A stretch of 64,000 nucleotides of DNA, taken from NCBI GenBank assembly GCA_963747345.1, contig CAVVFA010000008.1, positions 434,001 through 498,000 on the forward strand, given 5' to 3'. Numbering within the stretch: position 1 is the first letter of the stretch; each line of letters begins with the position of its first letter. The position numbers and the translations under genes are program-made. The notes under the pieces are model-generated. The model saw only the letters and a list, made by a program, of their open reading frames with translations. It had not been told where the DNA came from and did not search any database. This document shows positions 1-9,461 of this stretch, piece by piece. Origin of the DNA: GCA-2746795 sp963747345. Its GTDB lineage: Bacteria > Chloroflexota > Anaerolineae > Promineifilales > Promineifilaceae.

Positions 1-28
1 TACTCACTAAAAATTAGCCTAAAGGCAA

Positions 29-87
29 CGAATTGTCACGAATTTACGCGAATTTCAAACCATTTCGTGTAAATTCGTGACAATTCG
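29..87. repeat. Long inverted repeat (hairpin) at left edge
   Basis: Two 24-nt arms (29-52 and 64-87) are complementary except for one position and enclose an 11-nt loop. There is no T-run on either side, so it is not a clear intrinsic terminator. It may be an intergenic REP-like repeat. Whether it recurs elsewhere in the genome cannot be seen here. Confidence 0.7.
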
Positions 88-218
88 CTGCAAAAAATAT
101 GAATTTGCAATTGCCCTGCCTCACTCACGTTTCTGTTTCACATCACAAATCGTTTATGCTATAATGATGCAGTGCGTCATAAACTGAGCAAATCTTGACA
201 GAATAAAGGAGCTAAATC

Positions 219-583
219 ATGTCTGAACTTGTTACCCCTAAAAATTACATCAACTTAATCGCTGGCGTTGTCAACCTGTTTTTCGAGCAAGTAAACAACC
301 TCAGCAACCGTTTACCAGCCGCCAAAGTAACCGTCGAAATGGACATTATCGAAAAAAAAGCCGCACCTGCCGCAAAGCCGAAGCCCTTCCAGCCAAGTCC
401 GACGACCTGACCGTCATTAACGGCATCGGCCCCACCTTCGCCAAACGGCTGCAAGCGGCTGGCATCACCACCTTCCAGGCATTGGCTGACGCCTCGCCAG
501 CCCATATCAAAGAAGTCGCCAAACTGGCCGACTGGCAAGCCAATCCCGCTGACTGGATTGCCGCGGCCAAAGCACTCGCTTAA
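219..583 (+). CDS. Helix-hairpin-helix domain protein, frameshifted
   Basis: A small protein of about 120 residues. The N-terminal half (from ATG 219, with AGGAG at 208-212) has an amphipathic helical stretch followed by a Lys/Ala/Pro linker, then runs into TGA at 408. In the -1 frame the sequence continues as DLTVINGIGPTFAKRLQAAG and ends at TAA 581-583. This is a classical helix-hairpin-helix motif (GIGPxxAxxL), as seen in small predicted DNA-binding or flap-nuclease-like proteins. The break lies between the A8 run near 350 and about 405, and one missing base would restore a single reading frame. Function beyond probable DNA binding is not known. The family is inferred from the HhH motif alone. 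Confidence 0.7.
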
Positions 584-608
584 TTTGTTTTGTGGGTGGG
601 AGATAAAA

Positions 609-645
609 AAAACGGCCGTTCTGCGTGAAGTAAAACGGCCGTTTT
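609..645 (+). terminator. Terminator hairpin built from two ACGGCCGT palindromes
   Basis: A 12-bp stem (609-620 with 634-645) is formed by two copies of the AACGGCCGTT palindrome, each flanked by A or T runs, around a 13-nt loop. It lies just after the HhH gene and before the convergent surface-protein gene, so it could end transcription from both sides. Confidence 0.65.
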
Positions 646-671
646 AACATCTAACTGAGAACAATCAACAC

Positions 672-2500
672 TTAACGAACAACTCTCTTACGCAGCCACA
701 GGGAGCCAAGCCCCAATGTCAGCACGCCGACAAGCAATACAGCGAACAGGCTGAGTGATTGGTTGTCTGTAGTGAAAGAATTCAGGGTAACGGCCGTTGG
801 ATCCACATTATCCCCCACACGCCCAAGTCAGAAAAACTGGAAATGACCAGTATCGAGTTACACTCGACTCCTAGGGCAGGCGAATTTGTCTGTATCACCA
901 GCACAATCCCAACCGGCGCCGCCCATATTCCCAGGCCATTTACACACGCGGCTATTATCATTTGCACCACTATAAGGCAGCGTTATATTGACATCAAACC
1001 CGCTAGTGAACGTTGCCCGTTAATGTGCTCACGCAGTTATTAGTTGCGAGCGGGGATCTACCGTTAGTACCTGGCCCCGTGGTTGGCCAACAAGCTGGCT
1101 TACACCTGGCCCCATTTCTCCAACCCGTGATGCAGGAAATTGTCCATTTACCACAACTACCGACTGCATGAGCAACGTGTGCGATTGCCACCAAACTGAC
1201 AAATACCCGTCACATTGAGGTAAGTTGCCGTTCTAAGATCGTATCGCCATCATACCATCATTGCGTTATCGATATTGTATTTGCGAAGTAATTCGATAAG
1301 GACACGCCGAACATCACAAGCCGAATTATAAGGACGAGCCGCACCCCGTTCGTCAATAGCTGCACAACCCGTCATGCCACTTACGTCAACAGCCTCACCA
1401 CCAGCAACCAGGGCTGGGTGTTAGTTGGGCCACCATTATCCGCCAATGTCAGATCTAAAACTGTATTCGGCGCTCCCGCTGGAGTAATTGACGTGGGATC
1501 ACCCTGCTAAACTAGCACCATTTGAGCCAATTACACTATAGCTATTCGCAGTAATTGCTGTCGTGCCCAAACCGCCAGTACCACAGCCATCATTGCCGAC
1601 ATTACCTGTTAGCAATGAATTGTTCACTACAATGGTAGCGTTACTACCAGATGCTGCAGCGGCAAAAACAGCAGTAGACGTACCAGTACTATCATTGTTC
1701 GTAATTGTGACATGAGTCAGCGTTGTTGTTGCTGTACTACCTTCAATCTCGCTAGTGTTTATGGCACTACCAGAACCAGCTGACGTGTTCCCACTGATTG
1801 TAGAGTTGATAATAGTTATACCATTACTATTTGAGTTAAGAATGCCCCCACCACTATTAGCACTGTTACCACTAACGGTTGAGCCATTCATAGTCATGCT
1901 ACCAGACACAATTTCAATACCACCACCATTAATAGTAGCCACATTATTACGGATAGTAGAACGATTGATGTTAACCGTACTACTATCGCCCAAAACACCA
2001 CCGGCATTAGTTGTCGAGTTTCCATTTTGGATAGTAAGGTCATTGAATGTGACTGTATTTCCCACCAACAACGTGGAATACACGATCAATAGTCATCCGC
2101 ATCAACAATAGTGTAGGGAGCACCGTTTCCTTGAATGGTTAAGTCATCAGTAATATCTAAATCACCAGTAGACATTAGCATTTGTCACCAGCAACAGCAA
2201 TGGCTCAGTGTGACAGCCGTATTATTTACCAACTTGGCGAGCAAAGTAATCGTATCAGCACCAGCGTCCCCTGCTACGCAATCCCCACCAGTGGTATCAC
2301 CTCCACCTGGTACATTGGCATTCATAATCGCTTCACGCAATGTACATTGCGAGTCAGTTGCTAGAACATCTGCTGTGCTGTTCACGATGATGGTCGCGGC
2401 ATGAGCCGGTTTCACAGAATGAAAAATTGAGTATCAGTAACGCCAATACTACCAATCCGCCTAATTTGGTAAACCACTTTATACTATTCTGTTTTTTCAT
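672..2500 (-). pseudogene. CSLREA / choice-of-anchor beta-helix surface protein, multiply frameshifted
   Basis: It starts at ATG 2500, with GGAG in front, and a signal peptide follows (MKKQ... then a Leu/Val core). After a one-base shift near 2425 comes a CSLREA domain (DSQCTLREAIMNANV). From about 2089 to 1499 there is an Asn/Ser/Gly/Thr-rich parallel beta-helix with Pmp-like GGGI and SGN repeats. The region 1480-1290 carries the choice-of-anchor Q signature (LADNGGPT, then DERGAARP). The C-terminus, read in the frame ending at TAA 674-672, is a sorting-type tail: LFAVLLVGVLTLGLGSLW, then LRKRVVR. It would be a secreted, membrane-tethered cell-surface protein of about 600 residues. At least four frame changes are needed, more than in any other gene here. 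It may be a real pseudogene or an assembly-error hotspot in low-complexity repeats. Confidence 0.75.
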
Positions 2501-2744
2501 TTTGAGTCTCCTCGATTAATGGGGCTTTTGATGAAGGAATAGTTTCCGTTACAACTTCTGTTCCCTCTTGTCTTCAAATAATATAGCATTCAGTTTGTAC
2601 ACTCACCCGCTTTTGCCTAGTAAACTGGTATATCTCACTGAAACTACTTTAACACACTATGAGCAGAATTTTGGTTATGATTTGGTTGTAAAATTCTCAC
2701 GGCCGTTTTCCCCTCCCTTCCATAAAACCATCAACCTCGTTACA

Positions 2745-3858
2745 ATGGCAGCCTATGTCTTTCAGAAAACTATCGCCCCCCAACTGCTCGCCTGGTGGGA
2801 TGCCGACCACGCCGATCTGCCCTGGCGCAGCACCCGCGATCCGTACGCCATCTGGGTTTCCGAAATCATGCTCCAGCAGACCCAAATCACCACCGTTATT
2901 CCTTACTACGAACGCTGGCTGACTCGCTTTCCCACTGTGCAAGCGTTAGCCGCCGCTTCTCTGGATGACGTGCTGAAATTGTGGGAAGGACTTGGGTTAC
3001 TACAGCCGCGCCCGCAACATGCACGCCGCCGCCCAGACTATTGTTGAGGAGTGGAACGGCCGTTTTCCTCCCACCGCCGCGCAATTACAAACACTCAAAG
3101 GGATTGGTCGCTACACCGCTGGCGCCATCGCCTCCATCGCCTACGACGAACCCGTGCCCGTCCTCGACGGCAACGTCATCCGCGTCCTCAGCCGCCTCAC
3201 CGACCTGCCTGATGACGTGACCACCACGTCAGCCAAAAAGCACCTGTGGCAGCTTGCGGGCGACCTGGTTCCCGCCCAACGCCCTGGCGACTACAATCAG
3301 GCGCTCATGGAACTCGGACAAACTGTTTGCTTGGCGCAAAATCCGCGCTGCTTGCTCTGTCCGCTGGCACAACCATGCCTGGCACGGCAGCGCGGCACGC
3401 AGTTAGAACGCCCCGTCAAGCCGCCGCGCAAAAACACGCCCCATTACGATGTCGTCGCTGGCATCATCTGGCAAAACGGGAACAGTGGCCCAGACGCGAA
3501 ATTTTTGATTGCACAACGGCCGTTAAACGGCCTGCTTGGTGGTCTGTGGGAATTCCCCGGCGGCAAACAAGAAAAAGGCGAAACCTTGCCCGAAGCACTC
3601 AAACGGGAAATCCAGGAAGAACTGGCAATCGACATCCAGGTAGGCGACTTCCAAACCAGCGTCAAACACGCCTACACCCACTTCCGCATCACCCTCCACG
3701 CCTTCCATGCCGCCCATCTCAACGGCGAACCACAGCACATCGGCGTCAAAGACCACGCCTGGGTCACCCTGGCCGACCTGGACAGCTACGCCTTCGCCGT
3801 CACCGACCTCAAAATCATCGCGTCGCTGAGGCAGTCGGATAGTCGGATAGTCGGATAG
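2745..3858 (+). CDS. mutY: A/G-specific adenine glycosylase MutY with Nudix-box C-terminal domain (one frameshift)
   Basis: This base-excision-repair enzyme removes adenine mispaired with 8-oxoguanine. From ATG 2745 the N-terminal HhH-GPD domain includes PWRSTRDPYAIWVSEIMLQQ, with the catalytic Glu of EIMLQQTQ. A frameshift near 2990 is followed by GYYSRARNMHAAA, the HhH TLKGIGRYTAGAI and the catalytic Asp in VLDGNVIR. The [4Fe-4S] loop has Cys spaced 6-2-5 (CLAQNPRCLLCPLAQPC). The C-terminal MutT-like domain carries a near-complete Nudix box (GG...GE, then REIQEEL), of which only the late Gly is replaced by Ala. The neighbouring gene is an alkyltransferase-like repair protein, so the two may form a small convergent DNA-repair pair. 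The upstream reading frame extends to 2568, but MutY homology starts at about 2745. Confidence 0.93.
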
Positions 3859-3918
3859 TCAGGCGTCTGACTAACGCAACTCATCCGACTACTCGACTCA
3901 CTGACTACTACCCGACTG
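3832..3918. repeat. AGTCGGAT direct and inverted short repeats
   Basis: Three direct copies of AGTCGGAT (about 3834-3857) include the stop of mutY. They are followed by inverted copies (ATCCGACT, ACTCGACT and ACCCGACT) that could fold back. The low-complexity junction between the convergent mutY and ATL genes may act as a bidirectional terminator. It also contributes the odd C-terminal residues of MutY. Confidence 0.6.
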
Positions 3919-4272
3919 AATATCATCGATTTCTATCAGATGCAGCCCTTCCCACAAGTAAATGTCTAAGTCGATTTTCAGTTCTTCGCTGACGACAACG
4001 CCTTCCTGGCGCAGGAGTTTGGCCTGCACGTTGACGTTGTACTCCCGGTTGACAATGCTGATGCGTCCCTGGCTGTTAACCACGCGCTGCCAGGGAATGT
4101 TTTGGTAAGCCGGATCATCTTTTTTGTCGCGCAGGGCATTGAGCGCATAGCCCACTGCCCGCGCCGCTTGCGGTCGGCCCAACATCGCCGCAATCCGCCC
4201 ATAGCTGGTCACTTTGCCTCGCGGGATGCGGCGCACCACCGCATACACTTGCTCATAAAAATTGATTGTCAT
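3898..4272 (-). CDS. Alkyltransferase-like protein (ATL, MGMT fold without the active-site Cys)
   Basis: A 124-residue protein with the C-terminal DNA-binding fold of O6-methylguanine methyltransferase: FYEQVYAVVRRIPRGKVTSY, RAVGYALNA, then IPWQRVVNSQGRIS. In true methyltransferases the motif is PCHRV. Here it is PWQRV, so the alkyl-accepting Cys is replaced by Trp. That is the hallmark of ATL proteins, which recognise O6-alkylguanine and pass the lesion to nucleotide excision repair. It is intact and convergent with mutY. The C-terminal 25 residues are acidic and specific to this protein. I am confident in the family; the repair-handoff role is known from the family and not shown here. Confidence 0.88.
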   Translation of the reverse strand: MTINFYEQVYAVVRRIPRGKVTSYGRIAAMLGRPQAARAVGYALNALRDKKDDPAYQNIPWQRVVNSQGRISIVNREYNVNVQAKLLRQEGVVVSEELKIDLDIYLWEGLHLIEIDDIQSGSSQ

Positions 4273-4428
4273 GTTGTCCTTCCTGCCAGCTTTTTACAAA
4301 TCCTCGCCGCATTGTCATAATATCGAAAGCAGTAACTGATGCCGGAGACCTGACCCTCCGAATTCGCCGCTTTGCCTCAACTTGGGTACGATCTAGATGA
4401 GATAAAGAAACTTGGAGATACAATTGTG

Positions 4429-5279
4429 ATGGAAATAAACATGCAAACTGCTAACGGCCGTTATGGTGGGGCAAACTACTCCTGATAATCGCCATATTCT
4501 ACCTGCTGGCCTGGATATTCCATCGTTTAAGCAGCCGCCTCGCCACCAATCTCATTGGCATAAACCGCTTCAGGCGTCAATCGACCACACCTGCGTGCAG
4601 AACGGATGGAAACCCTGCATGGCCTCACCAGCAGCGGGCTCACCTTTCTCGGTTTTGCCGTTGCCACCTTTTTCTCACTGCTGCTTTTTGTCGATGGCGA
4701 TACGCTCATCTGGATGATCGGCTTATTCAGCGCCGCCTTTGGCCTGGGCGCACGGCCGTTTCTAAGCGACTTTCTCACCGGCACCGCCTTCCTCTTTGAA
4801 GACACCTTCGATGTGGGCGAAAAAGTGGAATTTATCAGTTCCTTCGGCGACGTTGAAGGGGTTGTAGAAGCCGTCAACCTGCGCACCACCGAAATCCGCT
4901 GCCCCCAGCGGTGAACAACTTACCGTGCCCAACGGCGAAATCCGGCTGGTACGCAATTACAGTCGCGGCCGTTTTTCCGTGGCAAATATCAAGTTGAAAA
5001 TTGCCGCCGAAGATGTGCAGGAAACCATCGATTCTGCTGACCAATATGGCCGTAGATGCCGTAACCTTCCTGCCAAATTTGTTAGAACCCTGGAAAGTGA
5101 TCAGTGAATCAGGCGAAATGGGGCAGTATGTGGAACTGACCTTCGTCGCCAAAGCCCGCTTTGGCAAAGCGGCCGAAATGCGCCCTCGTCTGTTGGCGTT
5201 GGTGCAAGAGCGTATGGAAGAGGCCGGTATTCAGTCTAGTTGGGTAATTTACTTCCGGCTGTGCTGCCACCGACGGTAA
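4429..5279 (+). CDS. MscS-family mechanosensitive channel, several frameshifts
   Basis: A small-conductance mechanosensitive channel that opens under membrane tension. It begins at ATG 4429 (GGAG upstream). The frame changes near 4470, 4595, 4905 and 5040. The segments read LIIAIFYLLAWIFHRLSSRL (TM1/2), then GLTFLGFAVATFFSLLLF. The pore-lining TM3 is FSAAFGLGARPFLSDFLTG, and then comes the beta domain DVGEKVEFISSFGDVEGVVE with NLRTTEIR and PNGEI. The C-terminal alpha/beta domain follows. Family membership rests on TM3 plus the beta domain. The end overlaps the convergent MFS gene by about 30 bp, so the true stop may be a little earlier. Confidence 0.8.
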
Positions 5280-6647
5280 GGCCGCACCGTAAAGCCGACG
5301 AAAATAAACATACCCATCAATCGCCCGACCACACTGAGGCCAAAAAGCACCTGGAAATTCACCGCATCCGCCAGATAACCACCCAACAATGGGCCAATGA
5401 CTGCGCTGAAGAAAACGGCCGTTTGATACAAAGCCACCGCTCTCGGACGCTGCTCATCCGGAGTCAGAATCAGGAGCAAATTAAACGTCGCCAGATTATA
5501 GCCAGCCCAAATAAAACCACCCAGCGCATTGATAAAGCCAACCTGCCAGGGTGCCGTAATAAACATCCAGGCAAACGGCAGCACCGGAATGGTGAAGCCG
5601 CACACCAGTTGCACCCAAATCGAGCCGCGCGTATCCAGCAGACGGCCAAATATGCGCTGTCCAAACAACGCCGTCAAACTGCTCACCCCAATCAAAACAC
5701 CAATCGTCGCCGTGCTGGCATCAAACGCTTCCACCAGATACACATTAAAAAACGGCGCCGCCACCTGCAACGACAAATTCCACACAAACGCACTGACAAC
5801 CAATCCCAAAAAACCAGGCGAATGAGCAATCGCCTTGCGCAAATCGCCCTTCTGATGCTTGTGGGTAATCGACTCGCTCGGTTTCGGTTCCTTGATTTTT
5901 TGGAAGAGTGCCGTACTCACCATACCCACCGCAAACGCCAAAATCAACACAATCTGATACCCGGCTACATCTCCCCACTTTATATTACCCGTGGTGATAA
6001 TCCGTCCCGCCACCGGCACGACAATCAACGCCGCAATACCCATCGCCATATTCCGGCTGCCAAAATAGCGACCGCGAATCGAATCTGGCACAATATCGGC
6101 CACCATCGAAGTCCAGGCCGGATTGGCCAGATTGGCGGCAAAGGCACGAATGCCGTTCAGCACCACAATCAGCCCAATCGCCACCAGCGGCTTCGTCGAC
6201 AAACAGAGGGAACAAGGCCATCGCCAACAACATAAACCGCGCCACACCGCCGCCACTCCACACCACCACCGGCTTACGCTTCCCTACCATTTCAATCAGT
6301 TTGGCTCCGGGAAAAAGGGCGATGGCTCCTAACAGATTGCCAACGGCCGTTAATCCCCCCACCTGTCCATTCGTCGCCCCATAAGCCAGGGCAAACAGCA
6401 CCACATAACTCGTGTAAAAATTCTCGCTGATGGCTGCAAACAAGCCATCGAGCCAGAAAAAACGTAAATTACGCAAACCAATGCCCGAAACAGATGCCGC
6501 TGACTCATCTGACTGGTTTTCCAAATGCGTATCAAGCGGCCGCATCACCGCATCCCAATTCCAGCGCTGCGGCCGTAAATGGTCTACCACACTATTGCCG
6601 CGCCGTTGTATCAATTCCGTTCGTGGTTTTTCTTTATTGCTAGCCAT
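5249..6647 (-). CDS. Major facilitator superfamily permease (one frameshift)
   Basis: About 465 residues of mostly hydrophobic helices, with the MFS loop signatures GAKLIEMVGKRKPVVV between early helices and FGRLLDTRG between later ones. About 12 transmembrane segments are expected. The N-terminal cytoplasmic extension of about 55 residues is hydrophilic. The frame breaks near 6200, after the fourth helix, and continues as LVAIGLIVVLNGIRAFAANL. The start is ATG 6647; a TTG two codons upstream is also possible. The substrate cannot be told from the sequence. It stands alone between the convergent mscS and the divergent region that carries the MITE-like element. Confidence 0.85.
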
Positions 6648-6718
6648 AATCAAGAATTATACTCCCCTTCCCATTGCCAGACAGTCATACTCACTGCCCA
6701 TTTATTGCACCCCCAAAA

Positions 6719-6820
6719 CGTGACATTCCTCCCTTGCCCAAATCCCTTCAAATTCGTTCCTCGTCACCCAATATCTATGTTTCCTCACTCTGGCAAGTGA
6801 GGTGACATTCCTCTCTTGCC
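6719..6820. repeat. 20-bp direct repeat pair in intergenic DNA
   Basis: GTGACATTCCTCCCTTGCCC at 6719-6738 recurs with one change at 6801-6820, 82 bp apart. The rest of the 6648-6942 gap holds no gene that I can recognise. Just before the MITE-like element, at about 6920-6942, is a Cys/Gly-codon-like CGCAGAGGCGC repeat (reverse strand). A similar one recurs near 46727-46750 (CGCAGAGGCACGGAG). Confidence 0.5.
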
Positions 6821-6942
6821 CGCACCGCCCACAAAACATATCCTTTGCAAAAGAAAACTAGCACCTTGCCGTCAACGATACCTTGAATATCACGCAAAGC
6901 CGCCACTCCGACCGGTTTTCTCCGCGCCCCCGCGCCTCTGCG

Positions 6943-7057
6943 TTAGGTAAAAGCGGGAAAGTTTTTGGGAATAAAATGGCGCGAAACCCGCTTTTCATTG
7001 AAGGAAACCACAATTTTGCGTGTTGGTAATTTTAAAAACTTTTTGTGGTTTACCTAA
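6943..7057. mobile_element. 115-bp MITE-like element, copy 1
   Basis: The element has 9-bp terminal inverted repeats, TTAGGTAAA at 6943-6951 and TTTACCTAA at 7049-7057. Inside are two stem-loops: AAAAGCGGG pairs with CCCGCTTTT, and AAACCACAA pairs with TTGTGGTTT. A second copy at 24150-24264 has the same length and differs at only 5 positions. No coding potential is seen. It ends 23 bp before the next gene's ATG but leaves that gene's AGGAGG outside. No clear target-site duplication is visible. Confidence 0.85.
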
Positions 7058-7080
7058 ATCTTTTCCCAGGAGGAAATCTC

Positions 7081-9266
7081 ATGAAACAAATTCTCATCAT
7101 CCATCTCAACGACGAAAACAACAGCGAAGTTGTCCATTTTCTCGACCAGGAAGTGCAAATCCAGCGCAAAGGCTGCGGCGGCGATCCGGAAATCGCCCGC
7201 GCCCTCATCGCTGAATACGATGGCAAAGTCGATGCCATTGGCCTGGACGGTTTGCCCGCCACCCTGGAACTTGGCTCATTTAGCACACCCCATGAAATAG
7301 GGCAGAAATTACGGAAAGAAGGCAAGAAAACGGCCGTTGTCGATGGCAGTGGTATCCGCGCAGGTTTAGAACGCTGGGCCGTCATCCTCGCCGACCGCGC
7401 CCAGCCCGGCATCTTCGCCCAAAAACACATCCTCATGGTTCCCGGCCTCAACCATCCCGGCCTGACTCAGGCCCTCAGCCGCCGCAGTCCCCACGTGCGC
7501 TACGCCGATCCCGTCGTCTACTTTGCCCTGCCCCAATTCCCCGGCATCGGCAGCAAACAAACCTTCAACCGCGCCGCCCCCGGCACCCTGGAACAGCTAG
7601 ACGACGAACCCTTCCGCCGCATCAAGCCCCAAGCTGGCACCCCCGGCACCCCCCGCGCCGCAAAACCCTTCGCCTGGGCCGACATCCTCGCTGGCGACAT
7701 CGGCGCCATTCGTCGTTACGCGCCCGCCAACCTCAAACGCAAAACCGTCGTCGTAGAGTGCGCCAGCCCGGAAGACGTGGCCGACATGCGCGAACGAGGC
7801 GTTTCCATCCTCATCACCCTCATGCCCTGCCACCGACGGCCAAAGCCTGGGCCGCTGGTCGGCCGCCGCCATCGAAGCCATGCTCGTGGCCCTGCGCACC
7901 GATCCCAATGCCCCCCTCAACGAAGACACCTACCTCGACCTCATGGCCGACATCGAATGGACACCCGGCATCCGCTACCTGCAACCCGACGAAGCCGACA
8001 TCAACCGTTTCGCCTTCGTCATCCACCCCCTCAACATCAGCTTCATCCACAACGATCCGCGCTTTCGCTGGACACGCTACCTGCCCAACAAACTCGTCGA
8101 GAGCCACCGCCGCCTACATGTGGCCCATGTACATCTCCCGCATCACCGGCGGCCAATCGCCCACCACCGGCCAGAAAATCGAAGGCCATCTCTTTTCCCT
8201 CGCTGCCACGCCGCAGCAAATGATGCGTCACGGCGAACGGTTCACCTACACCCGCCTCAACGCCGCCGCCCGCATGGCCGAACGGCGCGGCGCCCGCATC
8301 ATGGGACTGGGTGCCTTCACCAGCGTCGTCGGCGATGCTGGTATCACCGTCGCCCATGAATCCGACATCGCCATCACCAGCGGCAACAGCCTCACCGTCT
8401 CCGCCACCCTGGAAGCCGCCAAACAAGCCGTCATCAAAATGGGCGCGACTGATCTGACGAAAGGCAAAGTCATGATCATCGGCGCGACTGGCTCTATCGG
8501 CTCCATCTGCTCCCGCTTACTGGCCCAGGCCATCTTCGACGTCGTCCTGGTCTCCATCGAGCCGGAACGCCTCATCGACCTCAAGCGCACCATCCAGGAA
8601 GAAACCCCCGGCGCCACCGTCACCATCGCCACCAAAGCCGATGGCTTGCTGGGCGACTGTGACCTCATCGTCACCGCCACCTCCGCTTTCGGCCAGCGCA
8701 TTGTCGATGTCAGCCAATGCAAGCCCGGCGCAGTCGTCTGCGACGTGGCCCGCCCGCCCGACATCAACAAAGCCGAAGCCGACCTGCGCCCAGACGTGCT
8801 GGTCATCGAAAGCGGCGAAGTGCTCATCCCCGGCGACATCGACTTTGGCTACAACATCGGCCTGCCGCCCAAAACCGCTTACGCCTGTCTGGCAGAGACC
8901 GCCCTGCTGGCGATGGAAGGTCGCTTTGAGGACTATACCCTGGGGCGCAACATCACCATCGAGCGCGTCAAAGAGATCTATCGCCTGTTCAAAAAGCACG
9001 AGTTCCAAATCGCCGGTCTGCGCTCCTTCGATGAGTACGTCACCGACGAGTTCGTCGCCGAAAAACGCAAAATCGCCGACCAATACCGCGCTGACCCGGC
9101 GCTGTTTGCCCGCGTGCAGGCAGATGCCACCGCTAAAATCGCCGTTATGCCTGTCATGGCGAAGGGCGTGCAATCATCCAGCAGTGACAACACGAAATAT
9201 GTGGTTGCTGGGGCTGCGGCTGGATTGGCGTTGCTTGGCTTACTGCTTAGTCGACGCAAAAAGTAA
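7081..9266 (+). CDS. Acyl-ACP-reductase-like NAD(P)-dependent oxidoreductase (COG5322 type) with N-terminal extension and C-terminal membrane anchor; two frameshifts
   Basis: About 728 residues from ATG 7081 (AGGAGG at 7069-7074). The frame changes near 7828 and 8105. The C-terminal 400 residues follow the layout of cyanobacterial long-chain acyl-[ACP] reductase. GLGAFTSVVGDAG is followed by SGNSLTVSATLEA, the nucleotide-binding loop IGATGSIGSICSRLLA and GEVLIPGDIDFGYNIGLPP. Then comes YACLAETALL, where the Cys aligns with the acyl-accepting Cys of that enzyme, and GRNITIERVKEI. The N-terminal 330 residues are not recognised. The protein ends with a Gly/Ala/Leu transmembrane helix followed by SRRKK, so it is probably tail-anchored to the membrane. 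No aldehyde-deformylating oxygenase gene is nearby, so alkane synthesis is not implied. Confidence 0.75.
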
Positions 9267-9461
9267 AATTTAGTAGCCTGGCTCCTTGTTTCTCGTGGCT
9301 TTGATGCGCTAGATATCAGGTATTAGGTTACTTTGATTCCACTATTCCATAAGAATTAAAGGATTTCTCATCGATACAACAAAGATTACTCGTTAGCATC
9401 ATCTAGTTTGTTTTAATAGTAGCAACTATTGTTTGTGTGGGTAAAACCATAGGAGGGTTTT

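Noticed and set aside
1755..2111. 118-codon plus-strand hydrophobic frame
   Set aside because: Antisense of the Asn/Ser/Thr beta-helix repeats of the surface protein.
5240..6235. 331-codon plus-strand open frame rich in Arg, His and Gln
   Set aside because: It is the antisense of the MFS permease helices; the amino-acid mix is typical of a shadow frame and no ribosome site is present.
6943..7057. Riboswitch or leader RNA for the reductase-like gene
   Set aside because: The second copy lies at the end of a minus-strand gene and not before one, so position is not conserved; a mobile element explains both copies better.
7081..9266. Alkane biosynthesis locus
   Set aside because: The reductase-like half fits, but no aldehyde-deformylating oxygenase gene is present in the window.
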